NCBI RefSeq assembly: GCF_000953825.1
Contig: NZ_BBUL01000020.1
Coordinates: 124,001-188,000, forward strand
From: Cellvibrio sp. OA-2007
Lineage (GTDB): Bacteria; Pseudomonadota; Gammaproteobacteria; Pseudomonadales; Cellvibrionaceae
DNA length: 64,000 nucleotides
Direction: 5' to 3'
This document shows, one piece after another, positions 43,161 to 55,385 of the stretch; position 1 is the stretch's first letter, and each line of letters begins with the position of its first letter. The translations under genes and the position numbers were made by a program. The notes under the pieces were generated by a model. That model saw nothing but the letters and a program-made list of their open reading frames with translations, was not told where the DNA came from and did no database searches.

Positions 43161-43194
43161 TCCTAACCTCCCTTTGAAAAAGAGGGGTTAGGGG
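43161..43194. repeat. Imperfect hairpin between the deoR-type gene and glmS
   Basis: TCCTAACCTCCCTTT pairs imperfectly with AAGAGGGGTTAGGGG around GAAA. Such CCTCCCTTTGAAAAAG sequences are often dispersed intergenic repeats in gammaproteobacteria (from memory). It could also attenuate transcription into glmS. Confidence 0.4.
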
Positions 43195-43206
43195 AAGATT
43201 AGGGGT

Positions 43207-43968
43207 TTAACCGATTATCACTTGCACACCCTGTTGTTCAATTTTCTGTTTGTCTTTTGCAGCAATACCATCATCAGTGACGAGTACTTTAATCGCCGAC
43301 CAGGGCAGTTCGAGGTTGTGAATTTTGCGCCCGATTTTTTCTGACTCGGCCATCACAATCACTTCGCGGGCGACTTCAGCCATCACCCGGCTGAGGCTGT
43401 AGAGTTCATTAAATGTGGTAGTGCCGCGCTCCAAGTCCAGCCCATCGGCGCCGATAAAAAACTGATCGAAGTTGTAGGAACGCAGAATCTGCTCGGCGAG
43501 CTGGCCTTGAAAGCCTTCGGATTTTGGGTCCCAGGTACCGCCGGTCATCAAAATAGTGGGTTCGTTTTCCAGCTCGCGTAGGGCGTTGGCGATGCTGAGG
43601 GAATTGGTCATCACCACTAGCCCCTGCTTATGGGACAGTTCCGGTAAAAGGGCAGAGGTGGTGGAGCTACCGCTGTCGAGAATAATTCGGTTGTGGTCGC
43701 GGATCAGTTCGGCGGCGGCTTTAGCAATGGCTTGCTTACGAAGTGAAACTTTTTCCACTGGATCAGTCATCAATTCCTTGGGCACAGGGATTGCGCCACC
43801 ATAGCGGCGCAGCAGTAAACCGTTAGACTCCAGCGCGGCCAAATCCTTGCGAATAGTGACTTCTGAGGTAGAAAACTGCTCTGCGAGCGATTCAACACTC
43901 ACTTCGCCGCTGGCATTGAGCAAATCAATAATCGCCCGCCGGCGCTGTTGGGTGTTGCGTTTGGTCAT
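43207..43968 (-). CDS. DeoR-family transcriptional regulator (253 aa)
   Basis: An N-terminal DeoR helix-turn-helix (R-R-R-A-I-I-D-L-L, F-S-T-S-E-V-T-I-R-K-D-L) is followed by the sugar-phosphate-sensing domain (I-L-D-S-G-S-S-T-T, I-G-A-D-G-L-D). Similar regulators lie upstream of glmS in pseudomonads and probably sense an amino-sugar phosphate. It is 112 bp upstream of glmS and probably in the same operon. A long inverted repeat at 43972-44032 just upstream of its start is a likely operator for autoregulation. Confidence 0.88.
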   Translation of the reverse strand: MTKRNTQQRRRAIIDLLNASGEVSVESLAEQFSTSEVTIRKDLAALESNGLLLRRYGGAIPVPKELMTDPVEKVSLRKQAIAKAAAELIRDHNRIILDSGSSTTSALLPELSHKQGLVVMTNSLSIANALRELENEPTILMTGGTWDPKSEGFQGQLAEQILRSYNFDQFFIGADGLDLERGTTTFNELYSLSRVMAEVAREVIVMAESEKIGRKIHNLELPWSAIKVLVTDDGIAAKDKQKIEQQGVQVIIG

Positions 43969-43971
43969 TTT

Positions 43972-44032
43972 AACTTGCCAATAAGTTTCGACTTGAAAGA
44001 TATTTTAGTCTTTCGAAACTTATTAGCAAGTT
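43972..44032. promoter_or_regulatory. 20-bp inverted repeat, candidate DeoR-type operator
   Basis: AACTTGCCAATAAGTTTCGA (43972-43991) and TCGAAACTTATTAGCAAGTT (44013-44032) pair with one mismatch around 21 bases. The inner TTTCGA/TCGAAA resembles DeoR-family half-sites. It lies directly upstream of the deoR-type gene, over its probable promoter. Confidence 0.6.
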
Positions 44033-44058
44033 TTTGTTTTATTTCAACCAAAATAAAA

Positions 44059-44080
44059 GGCGATAACTTTCGTTATCGCC
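44059..44080 (-). terminator. Terminator after the GH9 cellulase gene
   Basis: GGCGATAAC, TTTC, GTTATCGCC: a strong 9-bp stem with A- and T-runs on both sides, so it can work in both directions. It is 24 bp after the cellulase stop codon. Confidence 0.85.
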
Positions 44081-44103
44081 CCTTTTTTATCACCGGTACT
44101 TGG

Positions 44104-46158
44104 TTAGTTGGCAAACTTGGACAACAACCGTATATAGGCGACTTGATAGTCGTTGTGGTTTTCCGTGATCTGCCATGAATTGAGCGGCCAACTGGTATTG
44201 AAGTCCAGATAGGCTTTCATCGCCGGTTGACCCTTAGGCGGATTGGGCGCGGCAGCACCACAACCAGCATTTGGACTTCCCGATGTGCAGTTGCCATCCC
44301 AGTCGTAAGACGGATTGGGGCCACCGACCAAAAAACCAGGGGCAGGGCCATAAGTTGAAGTGCCCACCCTGTCCCACAGAGCGCTGCCGTTGGTAAACCA
44401 GGAGTGGTAGAACTCGTTGACTGAACTGTGCACACCGAGGCTGTACATATTGGATAGATACACCATGCCCTGTGGGTTAACCCCATGGAGATAGTTCAGA
44501 TAGCCGATTGCTGTATTGCGCACTTCGCTGTTATCGGTACCGCTGATGCTGTAATCGATCAGGTTGTAAAAGGTTTGACCTTTACGCGCCATGGTGCGGT
44601 TGCTGCCCCAGGTAAAATTGCTGGTGCCTATGTAAGCCCGGTAGGGGTCGTCGCCATTGCGCACCGCTGGCCAATTATTGTTGCCGGTATCCAGCGCGGA
44701 TTTGTATTGGCTTTTGAGCGTGCTGGCGCTGGGCGCATCCGGCAGACTGGCGTAGTAGAGCCACGCGGAGACTTCCGGCTCGTTCCAGACATCCACCCAG
44801 CTGGTGGCATTTGCAGCTTTGGATTCTACAAAGTCACGGTAAGTGGTTGAGCCAGTGGCGGCAAACAGGTAGATAGCCGCGGTGAGTTTTTTAGTGGCGC
44901 GACCCGCGTCATCTACCTCTTGCTGACCGGCACCCAAGCCCGCCGATGCACCTTCGTTATTGCGGAAGCTGACATTGGGGTTAGCCATCGCCCAAGTCCA
45001 GGCATTTTCCGCGCGGGTTTTTAGATCAGCGGCGTAGCTGTTCAACTCCGCATTACCTAATCCCGCCAGAATTTTACTGCCCAGTGCAAAAGCACCGGCG
45101 CTGGTCAGGGTTGCCGAGGTATTAGCGGGGCCGTAGTAACTGGCGCCTGCCGCTGTCGATGGCGGGCTGGCGTGTTGATTACTGGCATTGGAGTGCGACA
45201 GACCGACAATCGACAGCACTGAGCCATCGCTGTTTTGCATTTTCTTCAGCCAATCAAAACCCCATTTGATCTCATCGATTATGTCGGGAACGCCATTGCC
45301 GGATTCGGGAATATTGTAGTCATCGCCCCAAACACCGGGGTTTTCGGCGTAGGCGTGGAGCAAGGCGACCAGATAATAGGCATGCCAGTTGGTGTATTTG
45401 TTGTAATCGCCGGCATCGTACCAACCACCGGACAAATCTTTTTCAGTCGCGGCATTGTTTTTGTCGTTATAGAGACGCGCGTTTTTATCTTGCCCGGCAC
45501 CTATATGGCTGGCGCTGTCGGTCCAACCGGCCTCCGCAAAAGGCAGTTGTTTTGCAAAACCGGCGCGCTGGTAGAAGAAGGTGCGCATTGCATGTTTAAG
45601 AACAGGTTTGTAAATGTCTGCACCTATCTTAAAACCGGGTGAGCGGACGTTTTTGTCTTTATCCAACACGGCATAATTGCCCGGTGTAGTGACGCTGGAA
45701 AAATCGAACTGCCAGGCTTTATCGCCCGCCGCCGCAAAGGTCGCGCCGGATTTCCAACTCACCGCCGCACCACTTAGTACCACGGCGTTGGTATCCAGAT
45801 TAATCAGTTGGTAAGTCGCGCCGGGGGTAAAACTCAATGCGGCATCGTAGCCAGTTTGTGGATCACGGATTACTGCGATTTTTTTGGTATCTGGTAGATA
45901 GCCAAATTGATCCACCACGATAAAGGCACTGATCGCCGCTGCTTGGATCGATGAAGTGGAGGACGAAACATTCGATACTGGAATAGACGACGGAACTGTG
46001 GATGAAGCTGCCACCGAAGAGGGTGCAACACTGCTGGTAGGTATTATAGATGAGGCAGGCTTGGGGGCAGATGTTGATCCGCCACCGCCACCGCCACCAC
46101 CGCACGCTGTTATTAATCCACTAAGGGTGAATGTCAGGAGTAATTTGGATCGGTTCAT
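44104..46158 (-). CDS. Glycoside hydrolase family 9 cellulase, lipoprotein (684 aa)
   Basis: A lipoprotein signal (lipobox L-I-T-A-C, Cys19) is followed by eight glycines, a serine-rich linker to about residue 72, an Ig-like N-terminal cellulase domain (about 78-175) and the GH9 catalytic domain. The motif G-G-W-Y-D-A-G-D-Y-N-K-Y contains the catalytic base aspartates (Asp248, Asp251), and W-Q-I-T-E near the C-terminus probably supplies the acid glutamate. It hydrolyses beta-1,4-glucans such as cellulose at the cell surface. The poly-Ser linker is typical of Cellvibrio-group enzymes. It is a single gene between the deoR-type gene and glmU. Confidence 0.93.
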   Translation of the reverse strand: MNRSKLLLTFTLSGLITACGGGGGGGGSTSAPKPASSIIPTSSVAPSSVAASSTVPSSIPVSNVSSSTSSIQAAAISAFIVVDQFGYLPDTKKIAVIRDPQTGYDAALSFTPGATYQLINLDTNAVVLSGAAVSWKSGATFAAAGDKAWQFDFSSVTTPGNYAVLDKDKNVRSPGFKIGADIYKPVLKHAMRTFFYQRAGFAKQLPFAEAGWTDSASHIGAGQDKNARLYNDKNNAATEKDLSGGWYDAGDYNKYTNWHAYYLVALLHAYAENPGVWGDDYNIPESGNGVPDIIDEIKWGFDWLKKMQNSDGSVLSIVGLSHSNASNQHASPPSTAAGASYYGPANTSATLTSAGAFALGSKILAGLGNAELNSYAADLKTRAENAWTWAMANPNVSFRNNEGASAGLGAGQQEVDDAGRATKKLTAAIYLFAATGSTTYRDFVESKAANATSWVDVWNEPEVSAWLYYASLPDAPSASTLKSQYKSALDTGNNNWPAVRNGDDPYRAYIGTSNFTWGSNRTMARKGQTFYNLIDYSISGTDNSEVRNTAIGYLNYLHGVNPQGMVYLSNMYSLGVHSSVNEFYHSWFTNGSALWDRVGTSTYGPAPGFLVGGPNPSYDWDGNCTSGSPNAGCGAAAPNPPKGQPAMKAYLDFNTSWPLNSWQITENHNDYQVAYIRLLSKFAN

Positions 46159-46293
46159 AAATCGCTCTTATTAATTATCTGATTTAATCACCCAATGATA
46201 ACGGTTTCATTTGACGAGTTACATTATTTCATCTGTCCTTATTAGATCTTTACTCTTGCGATAGGGAATTTTCAGCAAATTTCACTCATAAAA

Positions 46294-46314
46294 AACGAGG
46301 CGCCAGGCCTCGTT
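46294..46314 (-). terminator. Terminator after glmU
   Basis: AACGAGGC, five-base loop, GCCTCGTT, with five A on the plus strand just before (T-run on the minus strand), 15 bp after the glmU stop codon. Confidence 0.85.
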
Positions 46315-46328
46315 ACTTGTAAACCACT

Positions 46329-47687
46329 TTATTTTTTAACCGGCCGCTCCCAACCCTGAATATTGCGCTGCTTGCTGCGTGCTATTGCCAATTCTGCTGC
46401 TTCAACGTCTTTGGTGATAATCGAACCGGCACCCACAGTGCTACCGGCGCCAATTTTGACTGGCGCAACCAGTGCGGAATTGGAACCTATAAACGCGTTA
46501 TCGCCAATTTCAGTTTTGAATTTATTCACACCGTCATAGTTACAGGTAATAGTGCCTGCACCAACATTTACTTTGCTACCGATGGTTGCATCGCCGATAT
46601 AACTCAAGTGATTTACCTTGCTGCCTTTAGCGATCACCGCTTTTTTCGTTTCAACGAAGTTGCCGATTTTCACCTCGTCCGCGAGGTTGGTGCCAGGGCG
46701 CAAGCGCGCGTAGGGGCCAATATCACAATGCTCGGCGAGCACTGAATCTTCAATATGGCTAAAGGCTTTGATGTGCGTATTGTTGCCAATTTTGCTGTTG
46801 ATAATCACGCAGTTAGGTTCAATGACAACCCCATCGCCCAATACAACATCACCTTCAATCACACAGTTGATATCAATCACTACATCGCGACCAGCAGTTA
46901 AGTTGCCGCGAATATCAAGGCGTGTTGGATCGAGTAAAGTAACACCCGCTACCATCAACTCATTGGCTTTTTGTTTTTGATAAAAGCGTTCCAGTGCCGC
47001 TTGTTGTTGGCGATTGTTAATCCCTTCAACTTCTTCAACAGCATCGGGTTGTTCTACATGAATGGCGATACCATCGGCCTTGGCCATGGCGATAATATCA
47101 GTGAGATAATATTCACCTTGCGCATTCTGGTTACTTAAATGTGGCAACCATTTTTGTAAGTGCACTGCTTTAACCGCCATGATGCCGGTATTAATTTCAG
47201 TGATTTTTTTCTGCTCATCACTCGCATCTTTGTGTTCAACAATGGCGACGACCGCGCCAGAATCATCGCGCACTATGCGACCGTAGCCGGTGGGATCTTG
47301 CATATTAACGGTGAGTAAACCCATTTGCTGATCGTTCACCCCGCCGATTAATTTTTGCAGGGTTTCCGCGCGAGTCAGGGGAACATCGCCGTAAAGAATT
47401 AATACCGTGGCGTCATTTCGCAATTGCGGTAGGGCTTGTTGCACTGCGTGGCCAGTACCAAGTTGCTGCGCTTGCAACACAAACTTCACGTCGGGCGCCG
47501 CCATACGCTGCTCAACTTTTTCAGCACCATGGCCAACGATAATTAGAATCTGCTCACCACCCACATTGCGTGCGGTATCGACTACATGTTGTACCAGCGC
47601 TTTACCACCAATTGGATGTAACACTTTAGGTAGATCGGAACGCATACGTGTGCCTTTACCGGCAGCGAGAACGAGGATGTCGAGCAT
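46329..47687 (-). CDS. glmU: Bifunctional GlcNAc-1-P uridyltransferase / GlcN-1-P acetyltransferase (GlmU)
   Basis: The N-terminal pyrophosphorylase domain has L-A-A-G-K-G-T-R-M; the C-terminal left-handed beta-helix has the hexapeptide repeats (V-I-E-P-N-C-V-I-I, I-G-D-N-A-F-I-G-S). The 452 aa fit the family. It makes UDP-GlcNAc, the step two reactions after GlmS; linkage to glmS and to the atp operon is a common gammaproteobacterial order. It lies 171 bp after atpC and has its own promoter region after the atp terminator. Confidence 0.97.
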   Translation of the reverse strand: MLDILVLAAGKGTRMRSDLPKVLHPIGGKALVQHVVDTARNVGGEQILIIVGHGAEKVEQRMAAPDVKFVLQAQQLGTGHAVQQALPQLRNDATVLILYGDVPLTRAETLQKLIGGVNDQQMGLLTVNMQDPTGYGRIVRDDSGAVVAIVEHKDASDEQKKITEINTGIMAVKAVHLQKWLPHLSNQNAQGEYYLTDIIAMAKADGIAIHVEQPDAVEEVEGINNRQQQAALERFYQKQKANELMVAGVTLLDPTRLDIRGNLTAGRDVVIDINCVIEGDVVLGDGVVIEPNCVIINSKIGNNTHIKAFSHIEDSVLAEHCDIGPYARLRPGTNLADEVKIGNFVETKKAVIAKGSKVNHLSYIGDATIGSKVNVGAGTITCNYDGVNKFKTEIGDNAFIGSNSALVAPVKIGAGSTVGAGSIITKDVEAAELAIARSKQRNIQGWERPVKK

Positions 47688-47815
47688 GATTAAGTCCTTT
47701 GGAGTTTCGATGAGTAGTGTACAACTTGTTATTTTTACGCTTGGCGTATTTTAACCCGTTGTTTTACGATTGAAATGACAAGGAGCCAAGATCCGAAAAA
47801 TTGACCAATAAAAAA

Positions 47816-47833
47816 GGCGACTCGAAAGTCGCC
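47816..47833 (-). terminator. Terminator of the atp operon
   Basis: GGCGACT, CGAA, AGTCGCC, flanked by A-run and T-run, 25 bp after the atpC stop codon. Confidence 0.88.
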
Positions 47834-47858
47834 TTTTTTAGAGTTCAACAATAAACGC

Positions 47859-48284
47859 TTACTTGCCCGCTTTTTTCTTGATTGCTTGCAAGGTACGCAA
47901 TTGGGCAGCAGCTTCAGCCAATTGCGCCGCAGCGCGCTGGAAATCAATCTCATTGGATTGTTCAGCCAATTGTTGTTGTGCCAATTGCTGTGCTTCTAAT
48001 GCCGCAGCTTCATCCATATCATCCGCACGTAAAGCAGTGTCTGCCAATACAGTGATGTGATAAGGCTGAACCTCAAGGTAGCCACCGGAAACAAAAAAGA
48101 TTTCCTCGCTTCCACCTTGTTTGATAAGACGCACAGGGCCTGGTTTGATACCCGTCAGTAAAGGTGCGTGACCATAGGCAATACCTACTTCACCCAGACT
48201 ACCGGTGGTAATTACCATCTCCACCAAGCCGGAGAAAATTTCACGCTCAGCACTGACGATATCGCATTGAATAGTCATGGCCAT
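47859..48284 (-). CDS. atpC: ATP synthase F1 epsilon subunit
   Basis: The N-terminal beta-sandwich ([11 protein letters not shown]) with G-H-A-P-L-L-T and the C-terminal helical hairpin rich in A and Q identify AtpC. The 141 aa are normal. It couples the central stalk to the c-ring and inhibits ATP hydrolysis. It is the last gene of atpIBEFHAGDC. Confidence 0.96.
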   Translation of the reverse strand: MAMTIQCDIVSAEREIFSGLVEMVITTGSLGEVGIAYGHAPLLTGIKPGPVRLIKQGGSEEIFFVSGGYLEVQPYHITVLADTALRADDMDEAAALEAQQLAQQQLAEQSNEIDFQRAAAQLAEAAAQLRTLQAIKKKAGK

Positions 48285-48334
48285 ACTTGTGTCTCTTCAC
48301 TGAAATAACGCTGTTCCCGAACAGAACAACAGAC

Positions 48335-48360
48335 AACCCCTGCGGTTTAACACAGGGGTT
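48335..48360 (-). other. Intercistronic hairpin between atpD and atpC
   Basis: AACCCCTG and CAGGGGTT pair around a 10-base loop. No T-run, so it probably tunes mRNA stability or atpC expression rather than stopping transcription. Confidence 0.5.
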
Positions 48361-48365
48361 GGCGA

Positions 48366-49772
<1,407 letters not shown>

Positions 49773-49857
49773 TCAGATCCCTTTTAATAAAACTCAAGGG
49801 GCTGAAAGATTAAACACAAAAACAGTTTGGCTTGCTGCGCGCTGGGTGAACAGGGTA

Positions 49858-50721
49858 TTAAGATACCGCTGCAGCACCACCTACGATTTCCGACAGCTCT
49901 TGCGTAATGGCTGACTGACGCGCTTTGTTGTAAATCAGTTTCAAACTATCAATTAATTCGCCGGCGTTGTCGGTTGCGCTTTTCATTGCAATCATCCGCG
50001 CTGCTTGCTCACAGGCCGCGTTTTCAACTACCGCTTGATAGACTTGCGATTCAATAAAACGAGTCAACAACCCTTTCAACAGGAACTCGGCATCTGGTTC
50101 GTAGATATAATCCCAATGATGTTTCAACTTGGAATTTTCTTCAGCCACCAGAGGCAACAATTGGCGAACTTTCGGCGTTTGCGTCATGGTGTTAACAAAA
50201 TCATTACTCACCATAAACAGCTTATCGATCTTGCCTTCTTCAAAAGCATCGAGCATAACTTTCACACTGCCGATCAAATCAGCAACCGCAGGGGCTTCGC
50301 CGATATCGCGCGTGGAAGCAACAACATTGCCACCAAAACTTCTGAAAAACTGGGCCGCTTTTGCACCCACCAAACACAGATCAATGGCGATGCCCTTGTC
50401 GTTCCAGGATTTCATGTCTCTAATTGCAGCTTTAAACAAGTTAGTGTTTAAACCACCGCAGAGACCGCGATCACTGGACACCAGAACATAACCAACGCGC
50501 TTTACTTCGCGCTCTTTCATAAAACGGTGTTTGTATTCGGGGCTGGAATTTGCCAGATGCCCGACTACCTCACGAATGCGATTGGCGTAAGGTTTGCCCA
50601 ATTGCATACGGTCTTGCGCACGACGCATTTTACTTGCTGCGACCATTTCCATCGCGCTGGTAATTTTCTGCGTGCTTTTGACGCTCGAAATTTGCGTCCG
50701 AATTTCTTTAGTGCTTGCCAT
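49858..50721 (-). CDS. atpG: ATP synthase F1 gamma subunit
   Basis: The N-terminus ([21 protein letters not shown]) and C-terminal coiled coil ([24 protein letters not shown]) are those of AtpG, the rotating central stalk. The 287 aa are normal. It lies between atpA and atpD. Confidence 0.98.
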   Translation of the reverse strand: MASTKEIRTQISSVKSTQKITSAMEMVAASKMRRAQDRMQLGKPYANRIREVVGHLANSSPEYKHRFMKEREVKRVGYVLVSSDRGLCGGLNTNLFKAAIRDMKSWNDKGIAIDLCLVGAKAAQFFRSFGGNVVASTRDIGEAPAVADLIGSVKVMLDAFEEGKIDKLFMVSNDFVNTMTQTPKVRQLLPLVAEENSKLKHHWDYIYEPDAEFLLKGLLTRFIESQVYQAVVENAACEQAARMIAMKSATDNAGELIDSLKLIYNKARQSAITQELSEIVGGAAAVS

Positions 50722-50757
50722 ACTCTCGAACTCAGGTTAACGGCCTAAGACGCTTGA

Positions 50758-50794
50758 GGTCGTATAAGCCGATCATACATCGGCTTATACGACC
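50758..50794 (-). other. Strong intercistronic hairpin between atpA and atpG
   Basis: GGTCGTATAAGCCGAT and ATCGGCTTATACGACC pair perfectly over 16 bases around a 5-base loop. It starts 6 bp after the atpA stop codon. No T-run. It probably protects the upstream mRNA or dampens transcription into atpG. Confidence 0.7.
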
Positions 50795-50800
50795 ACCAAA

Positions 50801-52345
50801 TTACCAGGTGCGGCTTGCCTTCAGCTTGGTGATCAGTTCTTTGAACTTGCCTTCCAATTCGCCATTCCAATCACCGGTTGCATCTATGTGAGCCATAGTG
50901 TCAGCGATTTCAGATTTTGCGAAAGAGAGCAGGGCAGCTTCAAAATCCAGTACTTTGTTAACGGCGATATCTTTCAAATGACCTTCGTTAGCAGCGAACA
51001 AGACCAATGCCATTTGGGCAACACTGAATGGTGCAAATTGTTTTTGCTTCATCAGTTCGGTAACACGTTGACCGTGCTCCAATTGCGCTTTGGTCGCTTC
51101 GTCCAAATCAGAAGCGAACTGCGAGAACGCAGCCAATTCACGGTATTGGGCCAATGCGGTACGGATACCACCAGAGAGCTTTTTAACTACTTTAGTTTGA
51201 GCTGCACCACCTACACGCGATACCGAAATACCGGCGTTCATCGCAGGGCGAACACCCGAGTTGAACATGGACGACTCAAGGAAGATCTGTCCATCGGTAA
51301 TCGAAATAACGTTAGTTGGAACGAATGCAGAAACGTCACCCGCTTGGGTTTCAATGATAGGTAACGCGGTCAAAGAACCGGTTTTGCCTTTCACTTCACC
51401 TTTGGTGAATTGCTCAACATAAGCTTCGCTTACGCGAGAAGCACGCTCAAGCAAACGGGAGTGGAGATAGAATACATCGCCAGGATAGGCTTCACGGCCT
51501 GGTGGACGACGCAACAACAATGAAATCTGACGGTAAGCCCAAGCTTGTTTAGTCAAATCATCATAAATGATCAATGCGTCTTGGCCGCGATCGCGGAAAT
51601 ATTCACCCATAGTACAACCGGTGAAAGCCGCGAGAAATTGCATAGCAGCCGGGTCAGAAGCAGTCGCTGCAATAACTACGGTGTGCTCCATCGCGCCGTG
51701 TTCTTCCAACTTGCGTACAACGCTTGCAACAGAAGAGGCTTTTTGACCGATCGCTACATAAATACATTTAATGCCAGAGCCTTTTTGGTTGATGATCGCA
51801 TCAACAGCAATAGCAGTTTTACCGATTTGACGGTCGCCGATGATCAGCTCACGCTGGCCGCGGCCAATAGGTACCATTGCATCGATAGCTTTCAAACCAA
51901 TTTGTACTGGTTGATCTACCGACTTACGCCAAATTACGCCAGGTGCAATTTTTTCAATCGCATCGGTCATTTTGGTATTCAGTGGACCCTTACCATCGAT
52001 TGGATTACCCAAGGCATCCAGTACACGACCCAATACTTCTGGACCAACAGGTACTTCCAGAATACGGCCAGTGCACTTACATTTTTGGCCTTCGGCCACA
52101 CCGCGGTAATCACCCAGAATTACAGCACCAACGGAGTCGCGCTCCAGGTTCAGTGCCATACCGTAGATGCCGCCTTCAAATTCAATCATCTCACCGTACA
52201 TAACATCGGCGAGACCGTGAATACGAATAATACCGTCAGTTACTGAAACGACAGTACCTTCGTTTTGTGCTTCTGTTGAAAACTCAAGACCAGCAATACG
52301 CTGCTTGATGATTTCACTGATTTCAGAAGGATTCAGTTGCTGCAT
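50801..52345 (-). CDS. atpA: ATP synthase F1 alpha subunit
   Basis: Walker A G-D-R-Q-I-G-K-T, the S-V-R family context ([13 protein letters not shown]) and the 514-aa length identify AtpA, the non-catalytic nucleotide-binding subunit of F1. Confidence 0.98.
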   Translation of the reverse strand: MQQLNPSEISEIIKQRIAGLEFSTEAQNEGTVVSVTDGIIRIHGLADVMYGEMIEFEGGIYGMALNLERDSVGAVILGDYRGVAEGQKCKCTGRILEVPVGPEVLGRVLDALGNPIDGKGPLNTKMTDAIEKIAPGVIWRKSVDQPVQIGLKAIDAMVPIGRGQRELIIGDRQIGKTAIAVDAIINQKGSGIKCIYVAIGQKASSVASVVRKLEEHGAMEHTVVIAATASDPAAMQFLAAFTGCTMGEYFRDRGQDALIIYDDLTKQAWAYRQISLLLRRPPGREAYPGDVFYLHSRLLERASRVSEAYVEQFTKGEVKGKTGSLTALPIIETQAGDVSAFVPTNVISITDGQIFLESSMFNSGVRPAMNAGISVSRVGGAAQTKVVKKLSGGIRTALAQYRELAAFSQFASDLDEATKAQLEHGQRVTELMKQKQFAPFSVAQMALVLFAANEGHLKDIAVNKVLDFEAALLSFAKSEIADTMAHIDATGDWNGELEGKFKELITKLKASRTW

Positions 52346-52367
52346 GCTCTGTTCCTCGACCCTAAGA

Positions 52368-52904
52368 TTAGGATTTCATTGCTTCGGCGAGCTTCGCCAA
52401 GCGACCACGTACTGAACCGTCAATTACCATGTCGCCAGTGTGGATAATTGCACCACCTAGCAGGCTCTTATCAACCGAGCCTTGAACACTAACGTTACGA
52501 TCCAATTTGGCGCTCAGTGCTTGAGCCAATTTGTTTATCAAGTCAACCGGCAACTCATAAGCTGCGGTTACCTCAACATCGATGGTTTTTTCTTGCTGGG
52601 CTTTCATTCTGGCGAACAGCTCTTTCACAAACGGAAGCAGCGCCAGACGTTTATTGCTTGCAAGGGTGTGGATGAAATTCTGTTGATTTTCATCCATCGC
52701 TTCACCACAAACTTGTACAAAGATGGAAGCTTTCTGCGCAGCAGACAAACCAGATACGCCCAAGGCTTTTTTCACCTGATCTTGTTCTGCTACCGCGGCT
52801 GAAACTTCCAGAGCTTCAAACCAAGACTGCAATTTGTTTGCAGCCAAGGCGAATTCAAATGCTGCTTTGGCATAAGGTCTAGCCAAGGTGGTCAGTTCAG
52901 CCAT
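52368..52904 (-). CDS. atpH: ATP synthase F1 delta subunit
   Basis: The opening [12 protein letters not shown] and the C-terminal D[24 protein letters not shown] signature identify AtpH, which joins F1 to the b stator. The 178 aa are normal. Confidence 0.98.
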   Translation of the reverse strand: MAELTTLARPYAKAAFEFALAANKLQSWFEALEVSAAVAEQDQVKKALGVSGLSAAQKASIFVQVCGEAMDENQQNFIHTLASNKRLALLPFVKELFARMKAQQEKTIDVEVTAAYELPVDLINKLAQALSAKLDRNVSVQGSVDKSLLGGAIIHTGDMVIDGSVRGRLAKLAEAMKS

Positions 52905-52915
52905 AACTACCTCTC

Positions 52916-53386
52916 TTAGAGCTCGGCAGCGAGTTTATTTACCAACTCGTTGTGAGCATTTTGATCGATAGAAGATTCGAGAATCTTTTCTGCACCAGCT
53001 AATGCCAGAGTTACCACTTTGCTGCGCAATTCTTCGCGCGCTCGGCTGGTAGCCTGTTCAATTTCCGCTTGCGCAGAGGCTTTCAGACGATCACCTTCCA
53101 AACGGGCTTTCTCTTTTGCTTCTTCAACAATTTCGATAGCGCGCTTGTTCGCTTGATCAATAATGGTCGCCGCTTCTTTCTTAGCAGAAGTCAGCTGCTC
53201 AACCACTTTCTGTTTAGCCAATTCGAGATCTTTTTCAGCTTTATCTGCAGCCTGGAGACCGTCGGCGATACGCTTGGTACGCTCAGCCATTGCCGCAACA
53301 ATGGGTGGCCATACAAAACGATGTGTCAGATAAATAAAGATGACAAATGCCACCATCTGACCAATAAAAGTTGCGTTCAGGTTCAC
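52916..53386 (-). CDS. atpF: ATP synthase F0 b subunit
   Basis: One N-terminal membrane helix (about 6-26), with V-W-P-P-I, is followed by a long charged coiled coil. The 156 aa are normal for the b subunit of the peripheral stalk. Confidence 0.97.
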   Translation of the reverse strand: MNLNATFIGQMVAFVIFIYLTHRFVWPPIVAAMAERTKRIADGLQAADKAEKDLELAKQKVVEQLTSAKKEAATIIDQANKRAIEIVEEAKEKARLEGDRLKASAQAEIEQATSRAREELRSKVVTLALAGAEKILESSIDQNAHNELVNKLAAEL

Positions 53387-53436
53387 GTTTAGATGCCTTT
53401 GTTAGAGGGATTAATCGCTAACGCGACTACTTAAAA

Positions 53437-53703
<267 letters not shown>

Positions 53704-53746
53704 TTAAAAAACAAAAAACAAAACTTAAAAAAACAAACTAAAAACC

Positions 53747-54691
<945 letters not shown>

Positions 54692-55123
54692 CTAGCGGCG
54701 CCCAGCGGGGCTGCGGACTAGCGGATATAGCCAGGCAATTGCCTGAACCACCACATAAGCCAGGATCATAGTTGCTGCGTAAGTGGCGTGTTGAAACAAC
54801 GCAATCTGCTTAAACGCCAACAAAAATAACAAGGCCGTGATAACAAACTTTCCCAACTCACCAGCGTAAAAAGCCGCCAGCAGTTTTTGGGGAGGCGCGC
54901 CCAATGGGGGACGAAACGCCACTAGTGCCAGCCACAAATTAGCTGCCACACAAATAATTCCACCTGCAAACAATGAGATTGCGATCTGCTGATCGATCGC
55001 AAGAGCCAAGACGCTGAACGCCAAGGTTGCCAGCAATTGAGCTGCCACTGTTCGGAGAGCAAAGCCACGCCCTTTGAGATAACGCGACATTCCGGATTCC
55101 GCCCTCTTTTTTTGCGGCGGCAT
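54692..55123 (-). CDS. atpI: ATP synthase accessory protein AtpI
   Basis: A small protein (143 aa) with four hydrophobic helices and a basic N-terminus, first gene of the atp operon, as in other gammaproteobacteria. It is thought to help c-ring assembly. Sequence conservation in the family is low; position supports the name. Confidence 0.85.
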   Translation of the reverse strand: MPPQKKRAESGMSRYLKGRGFALRTVAAQLLATLAFSVLALAIDQQIAISLFAGGIICVAANLWLALVAFRPPLGAPPQKLLAAFYAGELGKFVITALLFLLAFKQIALFQHATYAATMILAYVVVQAIAWLYPLVRSPAGRR

Positions 55124-55385
55124 TCTGTCACAAAGAATTACTTATTACCATTGGTAACAAACTTATGCTTCAGACGCCCAAACGTGGCGCATTATAGAGA
55201 TTAAGCCCCCCAGCAGCAACCGTCGCATTAACACTAAAGACAAAAACTGACTAGTAAATTTGTTGTAAATTTAGTCGCCGATCTATCGATCACTGTAATT
55301 AGTGTTTAAATATGAAATCTACAACTAGATATAGGGGAACGGCACTTTTGCAATCGGTGCCGATGAAATGGATTAAATAAAAAAT

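Noticed and set aside
55340-55362. Hairpin after parB as a terminator
   Set aside because: CGGCAC and GTGCCG pair, but no T-run follows on the minus strand; left uncalled.
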